Notes: a model not told the origin generated them from the sequence alone. Positions 52,521-63,029 are shown, counted from the stretch's first letter. The stretch is DNA of 64,000 nt from an uncultured Ruminococcus sp. (GCA_947624295.1 CANQJV010000005.1:1-64000), one strand, 5' to 3'. Numbers and translations: made by a program.

Positions 52521-52672
52521 TATTTATAAGTTCTGAAATTGTGCAATCTGCGGAGGTATCTATTTTCCTAAACATACTACAGCGTAAAATTGCGGGCGCA
52601 GGCTCTGCGCAATGCGCAGAAGTATCTACATCACTGTACAGACTTCGGTGCGAAACCGCCCGCAGGGGTGCG

Positions 52673-52737
52673 GGTGTCCGGGGGACACCTCTGCGCAGCA
52701 GAAGCACCGACCGAGGCGACAGCCGAGAACTCTGCGC
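52673..52737. repeat. Left arm of a 65-bp perfect inverted repeat
   Basis: Identical, in reverse complement, to 54878-54942. Starts GGTGTCCGGGGGACACC, itself palindromic. Much more GC-rich than the surroundings. Ends 4 bases before the stop codon of the dockerin gene. Confidence 0.9.
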
Positions 52738-52741
52738 CCGC

Positions 52742-54799
52742 TCACCATGGTCTGTTATTTCCTCCACTGAATCCGCCGCCTGCTGATACAGCTGTACCGC
52801 CTGCAATTGCGCCGTCTGTATATACTGCCATAGCCTCGTCCGAAGTGATAAGATTTGTACCGCCTGTAATTGTACCGCCTGTATAGCATTTAAGGCTTGT
52901 GTTGTTGAGTACAGGCGAACCCATGTTCTGCATTGTGGTGAATGATACGATAACATTGCCGTCAGCGTCCGCTACTGTAAACTGTTCGCCTGCTTGAATT
53001 GCGCCTGTTCCCTGCGATGAGCATTCTACCACTGTACCGCCTGTAATATTCTCGCTGTAACCGTCACCGCAGTCAATAGTTTCCTGACCGTTAGCGATAA
53101 CAATACCGCCCGTAATATTTACGTTACCGTTGGAGTCAAATCCGTCGTGGTCACCGCTTGCGGACTGCACGATAGCGACACCGCCTGTAATTTCAAGCAG
53201 ATTTCCGCCTGAACCGCCCATATTTCCGCCGAATCCGCCTTGACCCCAGCCCATATTGTTACCTGAGCCCGAATTATCAGCACCGCCTGCAGCATTATAG
53301 CCGTCATCGCCCGATTTAACAACAACTGTTCCTCTGTACTGGTGAATATTATTGCCCTCGATACCCTCATAGCACTTTGTTACATATATCTCGAAATCAT
53401 TATCAGCGCCGTTTTCCTCACCGAGGATAACATCACCATCTGCGTGAAGTGCATCATCTGCCGTTGCGAGCTTGAGTATACCGCCCTCTGTTTCGATTTC
53501 GCCCGAACAGTGTATGCAGTCGTCTGAAGAATCGATTGTAATTTTACCGCCGTTTATAGTGATTTCACCGCCCGTGAGCAATGTTGTGCCGTCTGTATCG
53601 TACAAGCCTACTGCTTTTATGCCTTTAGCGGAAATATCGGTCTTATTGGAATTACCTTCCTGCATACCTCCGCCGAATCCTCCGCCGAAACCTCCCGGCT
53701 GACTGCTGTTTCCGTCGGAAGTACCTCCGAAACCTGAACCCTCATATGTGTATATTGTGAGTTCTCCGCCGTTTATTTCAACAGCCTGTTCAGCTTGTAT
53801 ACCGTCAGCATATGACGTTATATTGACATTTCCGCCGTTTATCTCAACAGTACCGTCGCACTCAGTTGTTGAAGTGGACTTGATACCGTCGCCCTGCTGA
53901 GTATTCACCGTGAGATTAAGTCCGCTGAAATCAGTATCCTTAGCATTGCCGACAGTAACGCTGTCTTTGCCTCTGATACCGTCATCAACCGCATTTACAG
54001 TGATATTGCCGTTGTAAATTTTAATATCATTTTTGCAGACAATACCGTCGCTTGTGTTACCGTTGACAACAAGATTGCCTGAACCTTTGATTTTTATGTC
54101 GTCTTCAGCATAAATTGCACCGTCATTTGTATTTGCAGTACCGTCAGAAATAGTATTATCAGTACCTGATTTAGCTATAATCTGCACTTCATCGCCGATA
54201 GATTCTACATAAATCGGGGCAGCTGTACTGTTAGTAAGTTCCACGCCCTTGAGGTTGAGTTCAACAACAGCGTCGGGATAAGCAGTCTTGTCAACGTCAA
54301 CGATGATTTGGACTTCCTCGCCTGTACCCGTGATATTGTAACTGCCCTCTCTGGTGATTGTGATAACACTGTCTGCAACTGTTGCTGTATCAGCAGGAGC
54401 GTCAGTATCTATTTCACTGCCGTTGAATTTTATCTTATATTCGCTTGTTTCACCTGTATCACCTGTATCACCTGAATCGCCTTTATCGCCTGAATCACCT
54501 GTAACCGATTCGGGCAGGGACTTAAGTTCACCTGCAATAAATTTCTGCACTGCATAAGCGTCAGCACCTGTAACACCGTCACCCCTGTTGCTTACGTCAG
54601 CATTGTCAAGCCCTTGTTCAGTGAGGCTGTAAGCATCTTTGTTGCCTATGTACTGCACTATCGTTGCAACGTCAGCCATATTGACATCGCCGTCACAATT
54701 TGCATCGCCGTATTTTACGTCAGCACCGTGAGTGGCTACGGCTGTGAGTGTGAGTGCCTGAATCATTGCCATTGAAAGACCTGCTATAAATTTTCTCAT
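52742..54799 (-). CDS. Secreted Cthe_2159-like beta-helix protein with N-terminal dockerin, 685 aa
   Basis: After a signal peptide (about 1-25) a dockerin follows at once (GDANCDGDVNMADVATIVQY, GDGVTGADAYAVQKF), then a Gly/Asp/Ser-rich linker with repeated GDSGDTGDTG. The main body (about 120-640) is a repetitive beta-helix: turns such as GAIYAEDDIKIKG, DGIRGKDSVTVG, GDGIKSTSTTECDG, ADGIQAEQAVEING and SSDDCIHCSGEIETEGG. It matches the Cthe_2159 family, where the founder binds cellulose and acidic sugars. It would be a substrate-binding subunit of the cellulosome. The gene is enclosed in inverted repeats. Confidence 0.85.
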   Translation of the reverse strand: MRKFIAGLSMAMIQALTLTAVATHGADVKYGDANCDGDVNMADVATIVQYIGNKDAYSLTEQGLDNADVSNRGDGVTGADAYAVQKFIAGELKSLPESVTGDSGDKGDSGDTGDTGETSEYKIKFNGSEIDTDAPADTATVADSVITITREGSYNITGTGEEVQIIVDVDKTAYPDAVVELNLKGVELTNSTAAPIYVESIGDEVQIIAKSGTDNTISDGTANTNDGAIYAEDDIKIKGSGNLVVNGNTSDGIVCKNDIKIYNGNITVNAVDDGIRGKDSVTVGNAKDTDFSGLNLTVNTQQGDGIKSTSTTECDGTVEINGGNVNITSYADGIQAEQAVEINGGELTIYTYEGSGFGGTSDGNSSQPGGFGGGFGGGMQEGNSNKTDISAKGIKAVGLYDTDGTTLLTGGEITINGGKITIDSSDDCIHCSGEIETEGGILKLATADDALHADGDVILGEENGADNDFEIYVTKCYEGIEGNNIHQYRGTVVVKSGDDGYNAAGGADNSGSGNNMGWGQGGFGGNMGGSGGNLLEITGGVAIVQSASGDHDGFDSNGNVNITGGIVIANGQETIDCGDGYSENITGGTVVECSSQGTGAIQAGEQFTVADADGNVIVSFTTMQNMGSPVLNNTSLKCYTGGTITGGTNLITSDEAMAVYTDGAIAGGTAVSAGGGFSGGNNRPW

Positions 54800-54849
54800 A
54801 ATAATAATCTCCTTTAAGATTGAATTTGTTTTACTATGGTTATGATTAT

Positions 54850-54878
54850 ATACCGTCTTCCTTAAAATAATCTTAAAG
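54850..54878. promoter_or_regulatory. Tandem CTTAAA motif at the promoter of the Cthe_2159-like gene
   Basis: CCTTAAAATAATCTTAAAG holds CTTAAA twice with an 11-base period, the usual layout of an OmpR-family response regulator box. On the minus strand it lies just upstream of TATAAT in GGTATATAATC. The -35 is weak, which fits activator dependence. Confidence 0.45.
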
Positions 54879-54942
54879 CGCAGAGTTCTCGGCTGTCGCC
54901 TCGGTCGGTGCTTCTGCTGCGCAGAGGTGTCCCCCGGACACC
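54878..54942. repeat. Right arm of a 65-bp perfect inverted repeat
   Basis: Reverse complement of 52673-52737 without mismatch. Beyond it GCGCCCGCAATTTTACGCTG, GATTGCACAA and the CAGTAAAG module also recur in mirror order on the left side. Confidence 0.9.
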
Positions 54943-55600
54943 TGCACCTGCGCCCGCAATTTTACGCTGTAGTATGATTAGTGAAGTAGCTACTTCCGCA
55001 GATTGCACAAATTTAGGAACTATATTTTTCTTTTTCAGTAAAGTTTTATTTTTTTCCCTGCCCTGCCGATTTCACAAGTACATTTTATATAGCAACTCAA
55101 GAAAATGGCGTATCGGCGTATACTTGCCTATAATACGTGAATCAAGGCGTATCACAAGGCGTATCCTATGGCGTATTGTTCCAAAACAGGCGTATTATTT
55201 TTCTTTTCAGTAAAGTTTATTTTTTTTCCTGCCCAGCCAACTTTTCCAAAAATGTCCGAGTTGAAAACGTATATATAGCAAGTGCAGAAAAACCCGTGCA
55301 GGCGTGCAAAGTGCTATACTCAGGCAAATTCCCAGTGTGCAGACAGCGTGCAGGGTGCGTGCCGTGCGTGTTTATAATACAACTTGCGAAAATGGCGTAT
55401 CGGCGTCCCTTTGCCTATAATACGTCAATCAAGGCGTACACAAGGGCGTACCCTATGCTGTACAGCCGTGTACCCCGTGCAACCCGCACGCCCTGAATAA
55501 CGTAATATCGGGAAATGCACGCCTGTACGCCAAAAATTCAAGTTGCTATGTAAAATACACTGCACGGCAGGAAAAAAATAAAATTTTCAGTTTCGCACTA
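54943..55600. repeat. Mosaic intergenic repeat, locus R4
   Basis: Contains GTAGTATGATTAGTGAAGTAGC, then TTTTTCAGTAAAGTTTTATT (55028), a GGCGTATCGGCGTAT unit (55105), a second CAGTAAAG module (55205) and a foldback unit from ATACAACTTGCGAAAATGGC (55377) to AAGTTGCTATG (about 55550). The GGCAGGAAAAAAATAAAA module follows in reverse at 55565. No gene. Confidence 0.75.
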
Positions 55601-55728
55601 TAGTCTGTTCAGTGAGGTAGATACTGTTAAAAACAGCGATTTTCCGTATATTGTATATTACAAAAAATTTTTTATGAATAATATTGCAATGAAGATTTAT
55701 AATATATTTATAAAGGAGTTGATGTTAA

Positions 55729-55908
55729 ATGAAAAAAGATAAGAAAAAAATCCCTGTACCTGAACCGGACAAGTCAAAAATAGAATACATTTGCCCGTCA
55801 GCATCGTGGGGAGATATGACAGGGCTTATTCCCGCTAACCCCACAGACAAGGATACAAGAGACTCATATCGGGAAATTTACCCCTATTTACCTGAAGATA
55901 ATTTATAA
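55729..55908 (+). CDS. Small conserved protein, 59 aa
   Basis: Just below the ORF-track limit. MKKDKKKIPVPEPDKSKI, then YICPSASWGDMTGLIPANP and REIYPYLPEDNL. The CPxxxxxDMTGLIP and YPYLPED segments look like a family of small clostridial proteins with a CS..DCTGLIP motif; function unknown. RBS AAAGGAG about 9 bases upstream. It lies between the mosaic repeats and a terminator hairpin, so it is its own transcription unit. Confidence 0.75.
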   Translation: MKKDKKKIPVPEPDKSKIEYICPSASWGDMTGLIPANPTDKDTRDSYREIYPYLPEDNL

Positions 55909-55924
55909 TTTTTACAAAACAAAA

Positions 55925-55950
55925 GCCTGTCGGGAGAATTTCCGGCAGGT
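55925..55950 (+). terminator. Hairpin after the 59-aa gene
   Basis: CCTGTCGG and CCGGCAGG pair (one G-U). The following sequence is T-rich but not a clean run. Confidence 0.6.
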
Positions 55951-56067
55951 GATTTATTTATAAAAAATTTTTTGCAATGTACAATGTGCGTAAAATTGCC
56001 ATTTTTAATAATATCTATAGCGTAAAATTGCCTGCGGAGGCTTTCCGCATTTATTTTATAAAAACAC

Positions 56068-56096
56068 TTGCAATATAATTAAAAGTGTGTTATAAT
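56068..56096 (+). promoter_or_regulatory. Promoter of the DUF5662-GH3 operon
   Basis: TTGCAA, 17 bases ending GTGT, TATAAT with extended -10. Confidence 0.75.
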
Positions 56097-56131
56097 GTAT
56101 ACAGCATATTTTTTTCAAGGAGTAAGCCCCT

Positions 56132-56680
56132 ATGATTAAAAATTTTTTAGGTCATCTCCGTACAATAACGGCTCACAGACATCTTGTCATGGTTCACTGC
56201 TTCAAAGCCGGTATTGTAAAGCGTGGTCTTTTACACGATTTGTCAAAATATTCACCTGCGGAATTTATCCCCGGTGTCATATATTTTCAAGGCAACAGAA
56301 GCCCTAATGAAAAAGAACGTGAAGTGAACGGCTTTTCGCTTGCGTGGATTCACCACAAAGGCAGAAATAAACATCACTTCGAATACTGGACTGACTACAG
56401 CACCAAAACAGGCAGGCTTGAACCCGTCCGAATGCCTGACGAGTTTATTTTTGAAATGTTCTGCGACCGTGTTTCAGCGTCCAAAATATATATGAAAGAT
56501 AAATATACTGACCGCTGTCCGCTTGATTACTTCCTCAGAGCTAAGAAAAAACGTGCTATAGAGAAAGTCACTTCCCGTAAGCTCGAGTTTCTCCTGCGTA
56601 TGCTTGCTGATAAAGGCGAGGATTATACTTTCAGGTACATAAGACATCAGGTCACGAAAATTAAGGAGTCGGAAAAGTGA
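56132..56680 (+). CDS. DUF5662 family protein, 182 aa
   Basis: LLHDLSKYSPAEF and WIHHKGRNKHHFEYW are the conserved His/Asp segments of DUF5662, a family that looks related to HD-type metal phosphohydrolases but has no defined substrate. The C-terminal third is Lys/Arg-rich and helical. AAGGAG precedes the ATG. The stop overlaps the GTG start of the GH3 gene. Confidence 0.82.
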   Translation: MIKNFLGHLRTITAHRHLVMVHCFKAGIVKRGLLHDLSKYSPAEFIPGVIYFQGNRSPNEKEREVNGFSLAWIHHKGRNKHHFEYWTDYSTKTGRLEPVRMPDEFIFEMFCDRVSASKIYMKDKYTDRCPLDYFLRAKKKRAIEKVTSRKLEFLLRMLADKGEDYTFRYIRHQVTKIKESEK

Positions 56681-58155
56681 AAAAAATTATCGCTATATCT
56701 TTTGCACTTTTATTCCTCTCATCTTGCGGAATTGTCGAAAATGTGCAGAATCCTACCGAAAAATCAACTGAAAAATCATCAGAATCTTCTGATGTATCTA
56801 CTTCTATTGTAAATGCAAATTCAACAACTGAATCTCAGGCGGATAGAGTACAGAACACTTCTCCGGCAGAATCAGGTGAAGTGCCGTCAACAACGCTACA
56901 GACAAATACAGCTGTATCTTCAGCAGTCAGAGGTGACTCCGCAATTCAGACAAGTATCTGGTCTGTTGTAACAGCAGTAACCGCCGTACAGAATACCGTT
57001 GCAAATGGCAATGGAAATGTCAGCAACAGTAATACTTCGCCTGTACAGGTCAACTCCGTGCAGACTTCTGCTAAAACTACCACTGTAACTTCAACGCCCG
57101 TTGTTGTGAATCCTGCTTCTGAAGTGGAAAATCACCTTGCAAATATGACTTTACACCAGAAAATCTGCCAGATGTTCATTGTCACTCCTGAATCAATTGA
57201 CGGTTACGACAATACAACTTATATAGACTGCAATTTCCATACTGGCTATGAACAGTACCCTGTCGGCGGAATAATCCTGTTTTCAGATAATATACAGGAT
57301 TCAGGGCAAACTGCTGTTATGATTACCGATATGCAGAACGATGCGCTTTTTGCAGGTACAGGAACATTCATAGCTGTTGACGAGGAAGGCGGAAATATTA
57401 CAAGAGTACAGGAAAAACTCGGTACTCCGGCAGTCTATAATATGGAATACTACGGCTCTGTCAACGATTGGCAGACAGCTTATTCAGTCGGGGAAACTAT
57501 TGGCAGTTACCTTGCGGAATACGGCTTTAACCTCGATTTCGCACCCGTTGCCGATGTCAATATAAACCCTTACAATGAACTCGGCTCACGTATTTTCAGT
57601 ACAGACCCGCAAATCGTCTCTGATATGTCGAGTGCTGTCGTTGACGGCTTACAGTCGCAAGGTATATGCAGTACTCTGAAACATTTCCCCGGACTGGGAG
57701 CAGGCAACAACAATACTCATTACGGTTCAGTGTGGATTGACCGCACTTATGAACAGCTTGCTGAATGCGAATTTACAGCGTTCCGTGGAGGAATACAGGC
57801 AGGCAGTGAATTTGTTATGGTAGGTCATCAGATAACATCAGCATCGGGAGATAATATGCCCGGAGATTTGTCGCACGTTGTCGTGACGGACTGGCTGAGA
57901 AACGAACTCGGCTTTGAGGGGATTGCAGTTACTGACAGCCATTCTATGGGAGCTATCGCTGATAATTACACAAGTGCCGATTCAGCAGTACTCGCAGTAG
58001 AGGCAGGTATAGATATGATACTTATGCCATATAATCTTTCCGAAGCAGTGGCAGGTCTTGAAAATGCCGTTGAAACAGGACGTATCTCTGAAAGCCGTAT
58101 AGATGAAAGCGTTATGCGTATTCTACAGAAAAAGTCTGAACTGGGCTTGATATAG
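56677..58155 (+). CDS. GH3 (NagZ-like) glycosidase lipoprotein, 492 aa
   Basis: Lipobox LSSC with Cys17. A Ser/Thr-rich linker to about residue 145 precedes a GH3 N-terminal TIM barrel: DEEGGNITRVQEK, FAPVADVNINP, LKHFPGLGAGNNNTHYG, MVGHQIT and the nucleophile Asp in VTDSHSMGAI. In NagZ enzymes the acid/base dyad is the Asp and His of D-S-H; here the Asp is Asn (N-T-H) while the His remains. It probably acts on N-acetylhexosamine linkages of the cell wall, but activity should be tested. GTG start, coupled to the DUF5662 gene. Confidence 0.87.
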   Translation: MKKIIAISFALLFLSSCGIVENVQNPTEKSTEKSSESSDVSTSIVNANSTTESQADRVQNTSPAESGEVPSTTLQTNTAVSSAVRGDSAIQTSIWSVVTAVTAVQNTVANGNGNVSNSNTSPVQVNSVQTSAKTTTVTSTPVVVNPASEVENHLANMTLHQKICQMFIVTPESIDGYDNTTYIDCNFHTGYEQYPVGGIILFSDNIQDSGQTAVMITDMQNDALFAGTGTFIAVDEEGGNITRVQEKLGTPAVYNMEYYGSVNDWQTAYSVGETIGSYLAEYGFNLDFAPVADVNINPYNELGSRIFSTDPQIVSDMSSAVVDGLQSQGICSTLKHFPGLGAGNNNTHYGSVWIDRTYEQLAECEFTAFRGGIQAGSEFVMVGHQITSASGDNMPGDLSHVVVTDWLRNELGFEGIAVTDSHSMGAIADNYTSADSAVLAVEAGIDMILMPYNLSEAVAGLENAVETGRISESRIDESVMRILQKKSELGLI

Positions 58156-58186
58156 GCGATTCCAAAAATGAAAACGCTTTTTATGC

Positions 58187-58250
58187 GGGGCAGGAAAAAA
58201 ATAAATATATTTTTTCAGTAAAATTGCTCCGCAAATATAATTTTCTTTTC
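58187..58250. repeat. Isolated copy of the CAGTAAAG / GGCAGGAAAA module
   Basis: GGGGCAGGAAAAAAATAAAT is followed by TTTTTTCAGTAAAATTGC and, after 27 bases, TTTTCAGTAAAGT. The same elements are found at 34475, 52450, 55028 and 55205. It is in the short gap between the GH3 gene and thrH. Confidence 0.6.
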
Positions 58251-58303
58251 AGTAAAGTAATTTACTTATCTGAAAAAAATATAAATCAAAGGAGTTAATT
58301 ATT

Positions 58304-58915
58304 ATGTCTGAAATGTTTATCACTTGCCTTGATTTGGAAGGCGTACTTGTTCCTGAAATATGGATTGCTTTCTCTGAAGCTGTCGGCGTTCCCGAACTGA
58401 AAAAAACTACCCGTGATGAACCTGATTACGATAAACTGATGAATTACAGAATAGCTATACTGAAAGAACACGGTTTAGGGCTGAAAGAAATACAGCAGAC
58501 TATCGCCGGAATTGAACCGCTTGAGGGTGCAAAGGCTTTCCTTGACGAACTCCGTTCATTCTGCCAGACTATCATTATAAGCGATACTTTTACTCAATTC
58601 GCCTCGCCTTTAATGGTGAAACTCGGTCTGCCTACAATTTTCTGCAATACGCTGGAAGTCTCTGATAACGGCGAAATCACGGGTTACAGAATGAGGTGCG
58701 AAAAGTCCAAGCTGACTACTGTAAAAGCGTTGCAGTCTATGGGATTCGAAACAATAGCAAGCGGTGACAGTTTCAATGACCTCGGTATGATACAGGCAAG
58801 CCGTGCAGGATTCCTTTTCAGGACGACTGACCAGATAAAAGCCGATTATCCGCAGTATCCTGCATTTGAGGAGTACTCACAGCTGCTTGATGCAATAAAG
58901 CAGATTGTTAAGTAA
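58304..58915 (+). CDS. thrH: Phosphoserine phosphatase / homoserine phosphotransferase ThrH
   Basis: HAD-superfamily enzyme. CLDLEGVLVPEIWIAFSE holds the nucleophile Asp and is the ThrH signature, IIISDTFTQFASPLM the second motif, and ASGDSFNDLGMI the metal-binding motif. It removes phosphate from phosphoserine or moves it to homoserine, linking serine and threonine synthesis. 203 residues, normal. RBS AAAGGAG. Single gene. Confidence 0.93.
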   Translation: MSEMFITCLDLEGVLVPEIWIAFSEAVGVPELKKTTRDEPDYDKLMNYRIAILKEHGLGLKEIQQTIAGIEPLEGAKAFLDELRSFCQTIIISDTFTQFASPLMVKLGLPTIFCNTLEVSDNGEITGYRMRCEKSKLTTVKALQSMGFETIASGDSFNDLGMIQASRAGFLFRTTDQIKADYPQYPAFEEYSQLLDAIKQIVK

Positions 58916-59014
58916 TATACATATGGGTGTATGCAGGTGTATGCACCCGGTTTATGCTTTATTTGTAATAGATGAAAGTATATAGTTGATTTATTTATTT
59001 TTTATGCAAATCTC

Positions 59015-59043
59015 TTGAAATTATTGCAGTTATATGTTATAAT
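59015..59043 (+). promoter_or_regulatory. Promoter of purA
   Basis: TTGAAA, 17 bases ending TATGT, TATAAT with extended -10. Confidence 0.8.
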
Positions 59044-59045
59044 AA

Positions 59046-60386
<1,341 letters not shown>

Positions 60387-60410
60387 ATATAAAAATAAGG
60401 AGGAACTCAC

Positions 60411-61796
60411 TTGAAAAAGATACTTTCAGCGGTACTCACTGCCTCACTTGCATTAAGCTCCGTATGTCTGCCAATGCAGTTATGTGCATATGATACGGCG
60501 ATACAGGCGTTCAGTGCCGATGTAACACAAGAAAGCCTTGCTGATGAAATAAGAACGCATTTTGTCAACAGAGATACTTCTTTCCAGATAAGTATGCCGT
60601 ATGATATGTTCAGCTCGTGGGACGATTTGGAGGCAATCCTTGCAATTGCAGTTGAAGATACTCCTGAAAGCCGTCCTTATGAGGGTGATTATCTTGTGTG
60701 GCACATAGGTCGCTCACAATACAGATTGAGTTACGAAAACGGCAGTTGTGTTATAACATTTACAATGGAATACGATACCACAGCTGAACAGGAAGATGAA
60801 CTTGCAGCCGCAATAAAAGATGCTCTTGACGAACTTGACGTATACAACGCAAGCGATTACGAAAAAGTAAAAGCTGTACACGACTATATTATCGACAACG
60901 TAAGCTATAAACTCGATTCGACTGATATTGTCCATACAGCGTATGGTGCGCTCATCAACGGTAAAGCTGTATGTGAAGGTTATTCGCTCCTGATGTACAG
61001 AATGCTCTCCGAACTGGGGATTGACGTGCGCTGTATCCCCGGAGTGACAGGCGGTGACCATATGTGGAATCTCGTCAACCTGTACGGTAAATACTACTAT
61101 ATTGATGTGACTTATGATGACGGTGTTGCCAATATGGACAGATATGCGTATTTCCTCAAAGGTTCAAAGGATTTCGATGAATTCAGCGACGAAGAAAAAC
61201 ACGTGTTTGAAGCTCCTACAGCGAATAACTGGCTGTACGGGTACTATGGCGACGGTGATTTTCTCGGTCAATACAACATTTCCCCAACAGCTTTTGACCC
61301 GTCTGCACCGATTGTAACAACTACCACAAAAGCAACTACTACCACGACTACAATAAAAGTGACTACTACGACAACAAAAGCTACAACAACTACTACAAAA
61401 GCAACGACTTCAACCACGAAAACAACTACAAAGGCTACTACCACAAAAGCAACAGCTTCACCTACGAAAACAACTACAAAGACAACTGCTCCGCCTGTAA
61501 TAACAACTAAACCTGTTACAACTAAGCCTGTAGTAACTGATTACAATCTCGGCGATGTGAACGGCGATGATAAAGTTGATGCTATGGACGCTTCAATCGT
61601 TCTCCTTACTTACACTATGCTCTCAACTAATCAAAAAAGCGGTCTTACTCCCGAACAGGAAAAGGCTTGCGATGTCAATACAGACGGCAGAATTGATTCG
61701 TCTGATGCATCTCTGATTCTCAGCTACTATGCGGCTCTGTCAACAGGTATGATTATCGATACACCGATTGATGAGTACATACAGTATATTTATTGA
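60411..61796 (+). CDS. Secreted transglutaminase-like protein with C-terminal dockerin, 461 aa
   Basis: TTG start with AAGGAGG upstream. Signal peptide about 1-25. The transglutaminase-like core has Cys in NGKAVCEGYSLLM (near 187), His in GGDHMWNLV (near 215) and Asp in YIDVTYDD (near 230). A long Thr/Lys linker (TTTTKATTTT type, about 300-375) leads to a dockerin (GDVNGDDKVDAMDASIVLL, CDVNTDGRIDSSDASLIL). Same design as the protein at 19567. It lies between purA and the PspA operon without visible promoter, so it may be read from the purA promoter. Confidence 0.88.
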   Translation: MKKILSAVLTASLALSSVCLPMQLCAYDTAIQAFSADVTQESLADEIRTHFVNRDTSFQISMPYDMFSSWDDLEAILAIAVEDTPESRPYEGDYLVWHIGRSQYRLSYENGSCVITFTMEYDTTAEQEDELAAAIKDALDELDVYNASDYEKVKAVHDYIIDNVSYKLDSTDIVHTAYGALINGKAVCEGYSLLMYRMLSELGIDVRCIPGVTGGDHMWNLVNLYGKYYYIDVTYDDGVANMDRYAYFLKGSKDFDEFSDEEKHVFEAPTANNWLYGYYGDGDFLGQYNISPTAFDPSAPIVTTTTKATTTTTTIKVTTTTTKATTTTTKATTSTTKTTTKATTTKATASPTKTTTKTTAPPVITTKPVTTKPVVTDYNLGDVNGDDKVDAMDASIVLLTYTMLSTNQKSGLTPEQEKACDVNTDGRIDSSDASLILSYYAALSTGMIIDTPIDEYIQYIY

Positions 61797-61817
61797 TACA
61801 CGAAAGAGGGTGAAAAA

Positions 61818-63011
61818 ATGGACGGAAACAATTCTCTTGACGAACTCGAATATACCGGTACTACTGAAAAAAAAGGTGCGCCTACAGACGTATCTGCACC
61901 GATTCTTGACGATTTCGGCTATGATGCACCCGTAACTGCCAAAAAAGGTATGCCCACGGAAGTAACTGCGCCCGTGCTTGATGATATGGATTACTATTCA
62001 CCGCCTCCGGCAGCCAAAAAGGGTATGCCTACAGGTGTATCAGCTCCCGTGCTTGACGATATGGACGACTATGCGCCCTCTCAGGCTAAAAAGGGTATGC
62101 CGACGGAAGTAACTGCGCCTGTACTCGATGACAGCGATGAACCGTATCAGGCAGATGAACCTGATGTTCTCATAATGACGGACGAGGAAATAATTGAAAC
62201 TTTTTCGCCTGAACAGCTTGAAACTTACAACAGATTACCCGACGCAAACAAACGTAAAGTTATTGAACTTATGCGGAAACAGTTAGGTGCGGAAGAACCG
62301 CCTGTTGAAGTTACAGCACCTGTTCTTGATGAGGATAATTACTCACCGCCTGAAAAACCTGCACCTGCAATTGAGGAGGAAAAACCGCCTGAACCGCAGA
62401 AACCGCTGACAGCTCCCGTACTTGACGACGAACCTGAACCGCCGAAATATCAGCCGAAATTTGTTGATGAGGATTTGGAACGGGCTAAGCGTGAGGGCGC
62501 AAAACAAGCTGTATCTTCACAACTCATATCAGAACAGAAAGATTCAAAAGAAAGTCTGCGCATGATGTTGGAACTCAAAGAGGAACGCAGGCGTGAGGAG
62601 GCTCAGAAAGGCTTCAAATGGGTGATAGTGCTTGCAATTGTCGGTCTTATCGGAGCTGTAGCGTTCTACCTGCTGTACACGGGTTCACTCGGACTTACCT
62701 ACAAAGACGGCATTGACGGATTTGCGGGAATAATCAAGGATTCCGCACTGTACATAACAATAGCTATGGGTGCTACTTCTCTCGCAATGGTGTCGGGTAT
62801 CGGCTTTTTCAAATCGCTTGCATCACTGGTGTACCTGTTAGCAGGCATAATACAGGTTTTCCCGGGATTCGTGATGATTGCCCAGCATGAGGGAAGTCAG
62901 GGGCTTGCAATAGCACTGTATGCCATTGCAATTATCTGCACAATAGGCGTATTTTTCGGCTTATCCGCTGTGGAATCAGTCAGCTTGTATTTCAAGCGAA
63001 AAGAATTATGA
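61818..63011 (+). CDS. Membrane protein with KKGMPTEVTAPVLDD repeats, 397 aa
   Basis: The first 130 residues contain four close copies of KKGMPTEVTAPVLDD (the first is KKGAPTDVSAPILDD). Two shorter ones follow (PVEVTAPVLDED, PLTAPVLDDE). A Pro/Glu-rich linker and a charged coiled coil (ESLRMMLELKEERRREEA) precede four or five membrane helices (about 272-390). The repeated PT and VTAPVLD pattern with acidic surroundings could be a phosphorylation or FHA-type docking site, but this is inference. Family not recognised. It follows the transglutaminase gene by 21 bases and precedes pspA. Confidence 0.75.
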   Translation: MDGNNSLDELEYTGTTEKKGAPTDVSAPILDDFGYDAPVTAKKGMPTEVTAPVLDDMDYYSPPPAAKKGMPTGVSAPVLDDMDDYAPSQAKKGMPTEVTAPVLDDSDEPYQADEPDVLIMTDEEIIETFSPEQLETYNRLPDANKRKVIELMRKQLGAEEPPVEVTAPVLDEDNYSPPEKPAPAIEEEKPPEPQKPLTAPVLDDEPEPPKYQPKFVDEDLERAKREGAKQAVSSQLISEQKDSKESLRMMLELKEERRREEAQKGFKWVIVLAIVGLIGAVAFYLLYTGSLGLTYKDGIDGFAGIIKDSALYITIAMGATSLAMVSGIGFFKSLASLVYLLAGIIQVFPGFVMIAQHEGSQGLAIALYAIAIICTIGVFFGLSAVESVSLYFKRKEL

Positions 63012-63029
63012 ATTTTTTTGAAAAAATCC

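Noticed and set aside
52387-52956. 189-aa minus-strand ORF across the end of the dockerin gene
   Set aside because: It crosses the inverted repeat and reads the dockerin gene in another frame; no RBS.
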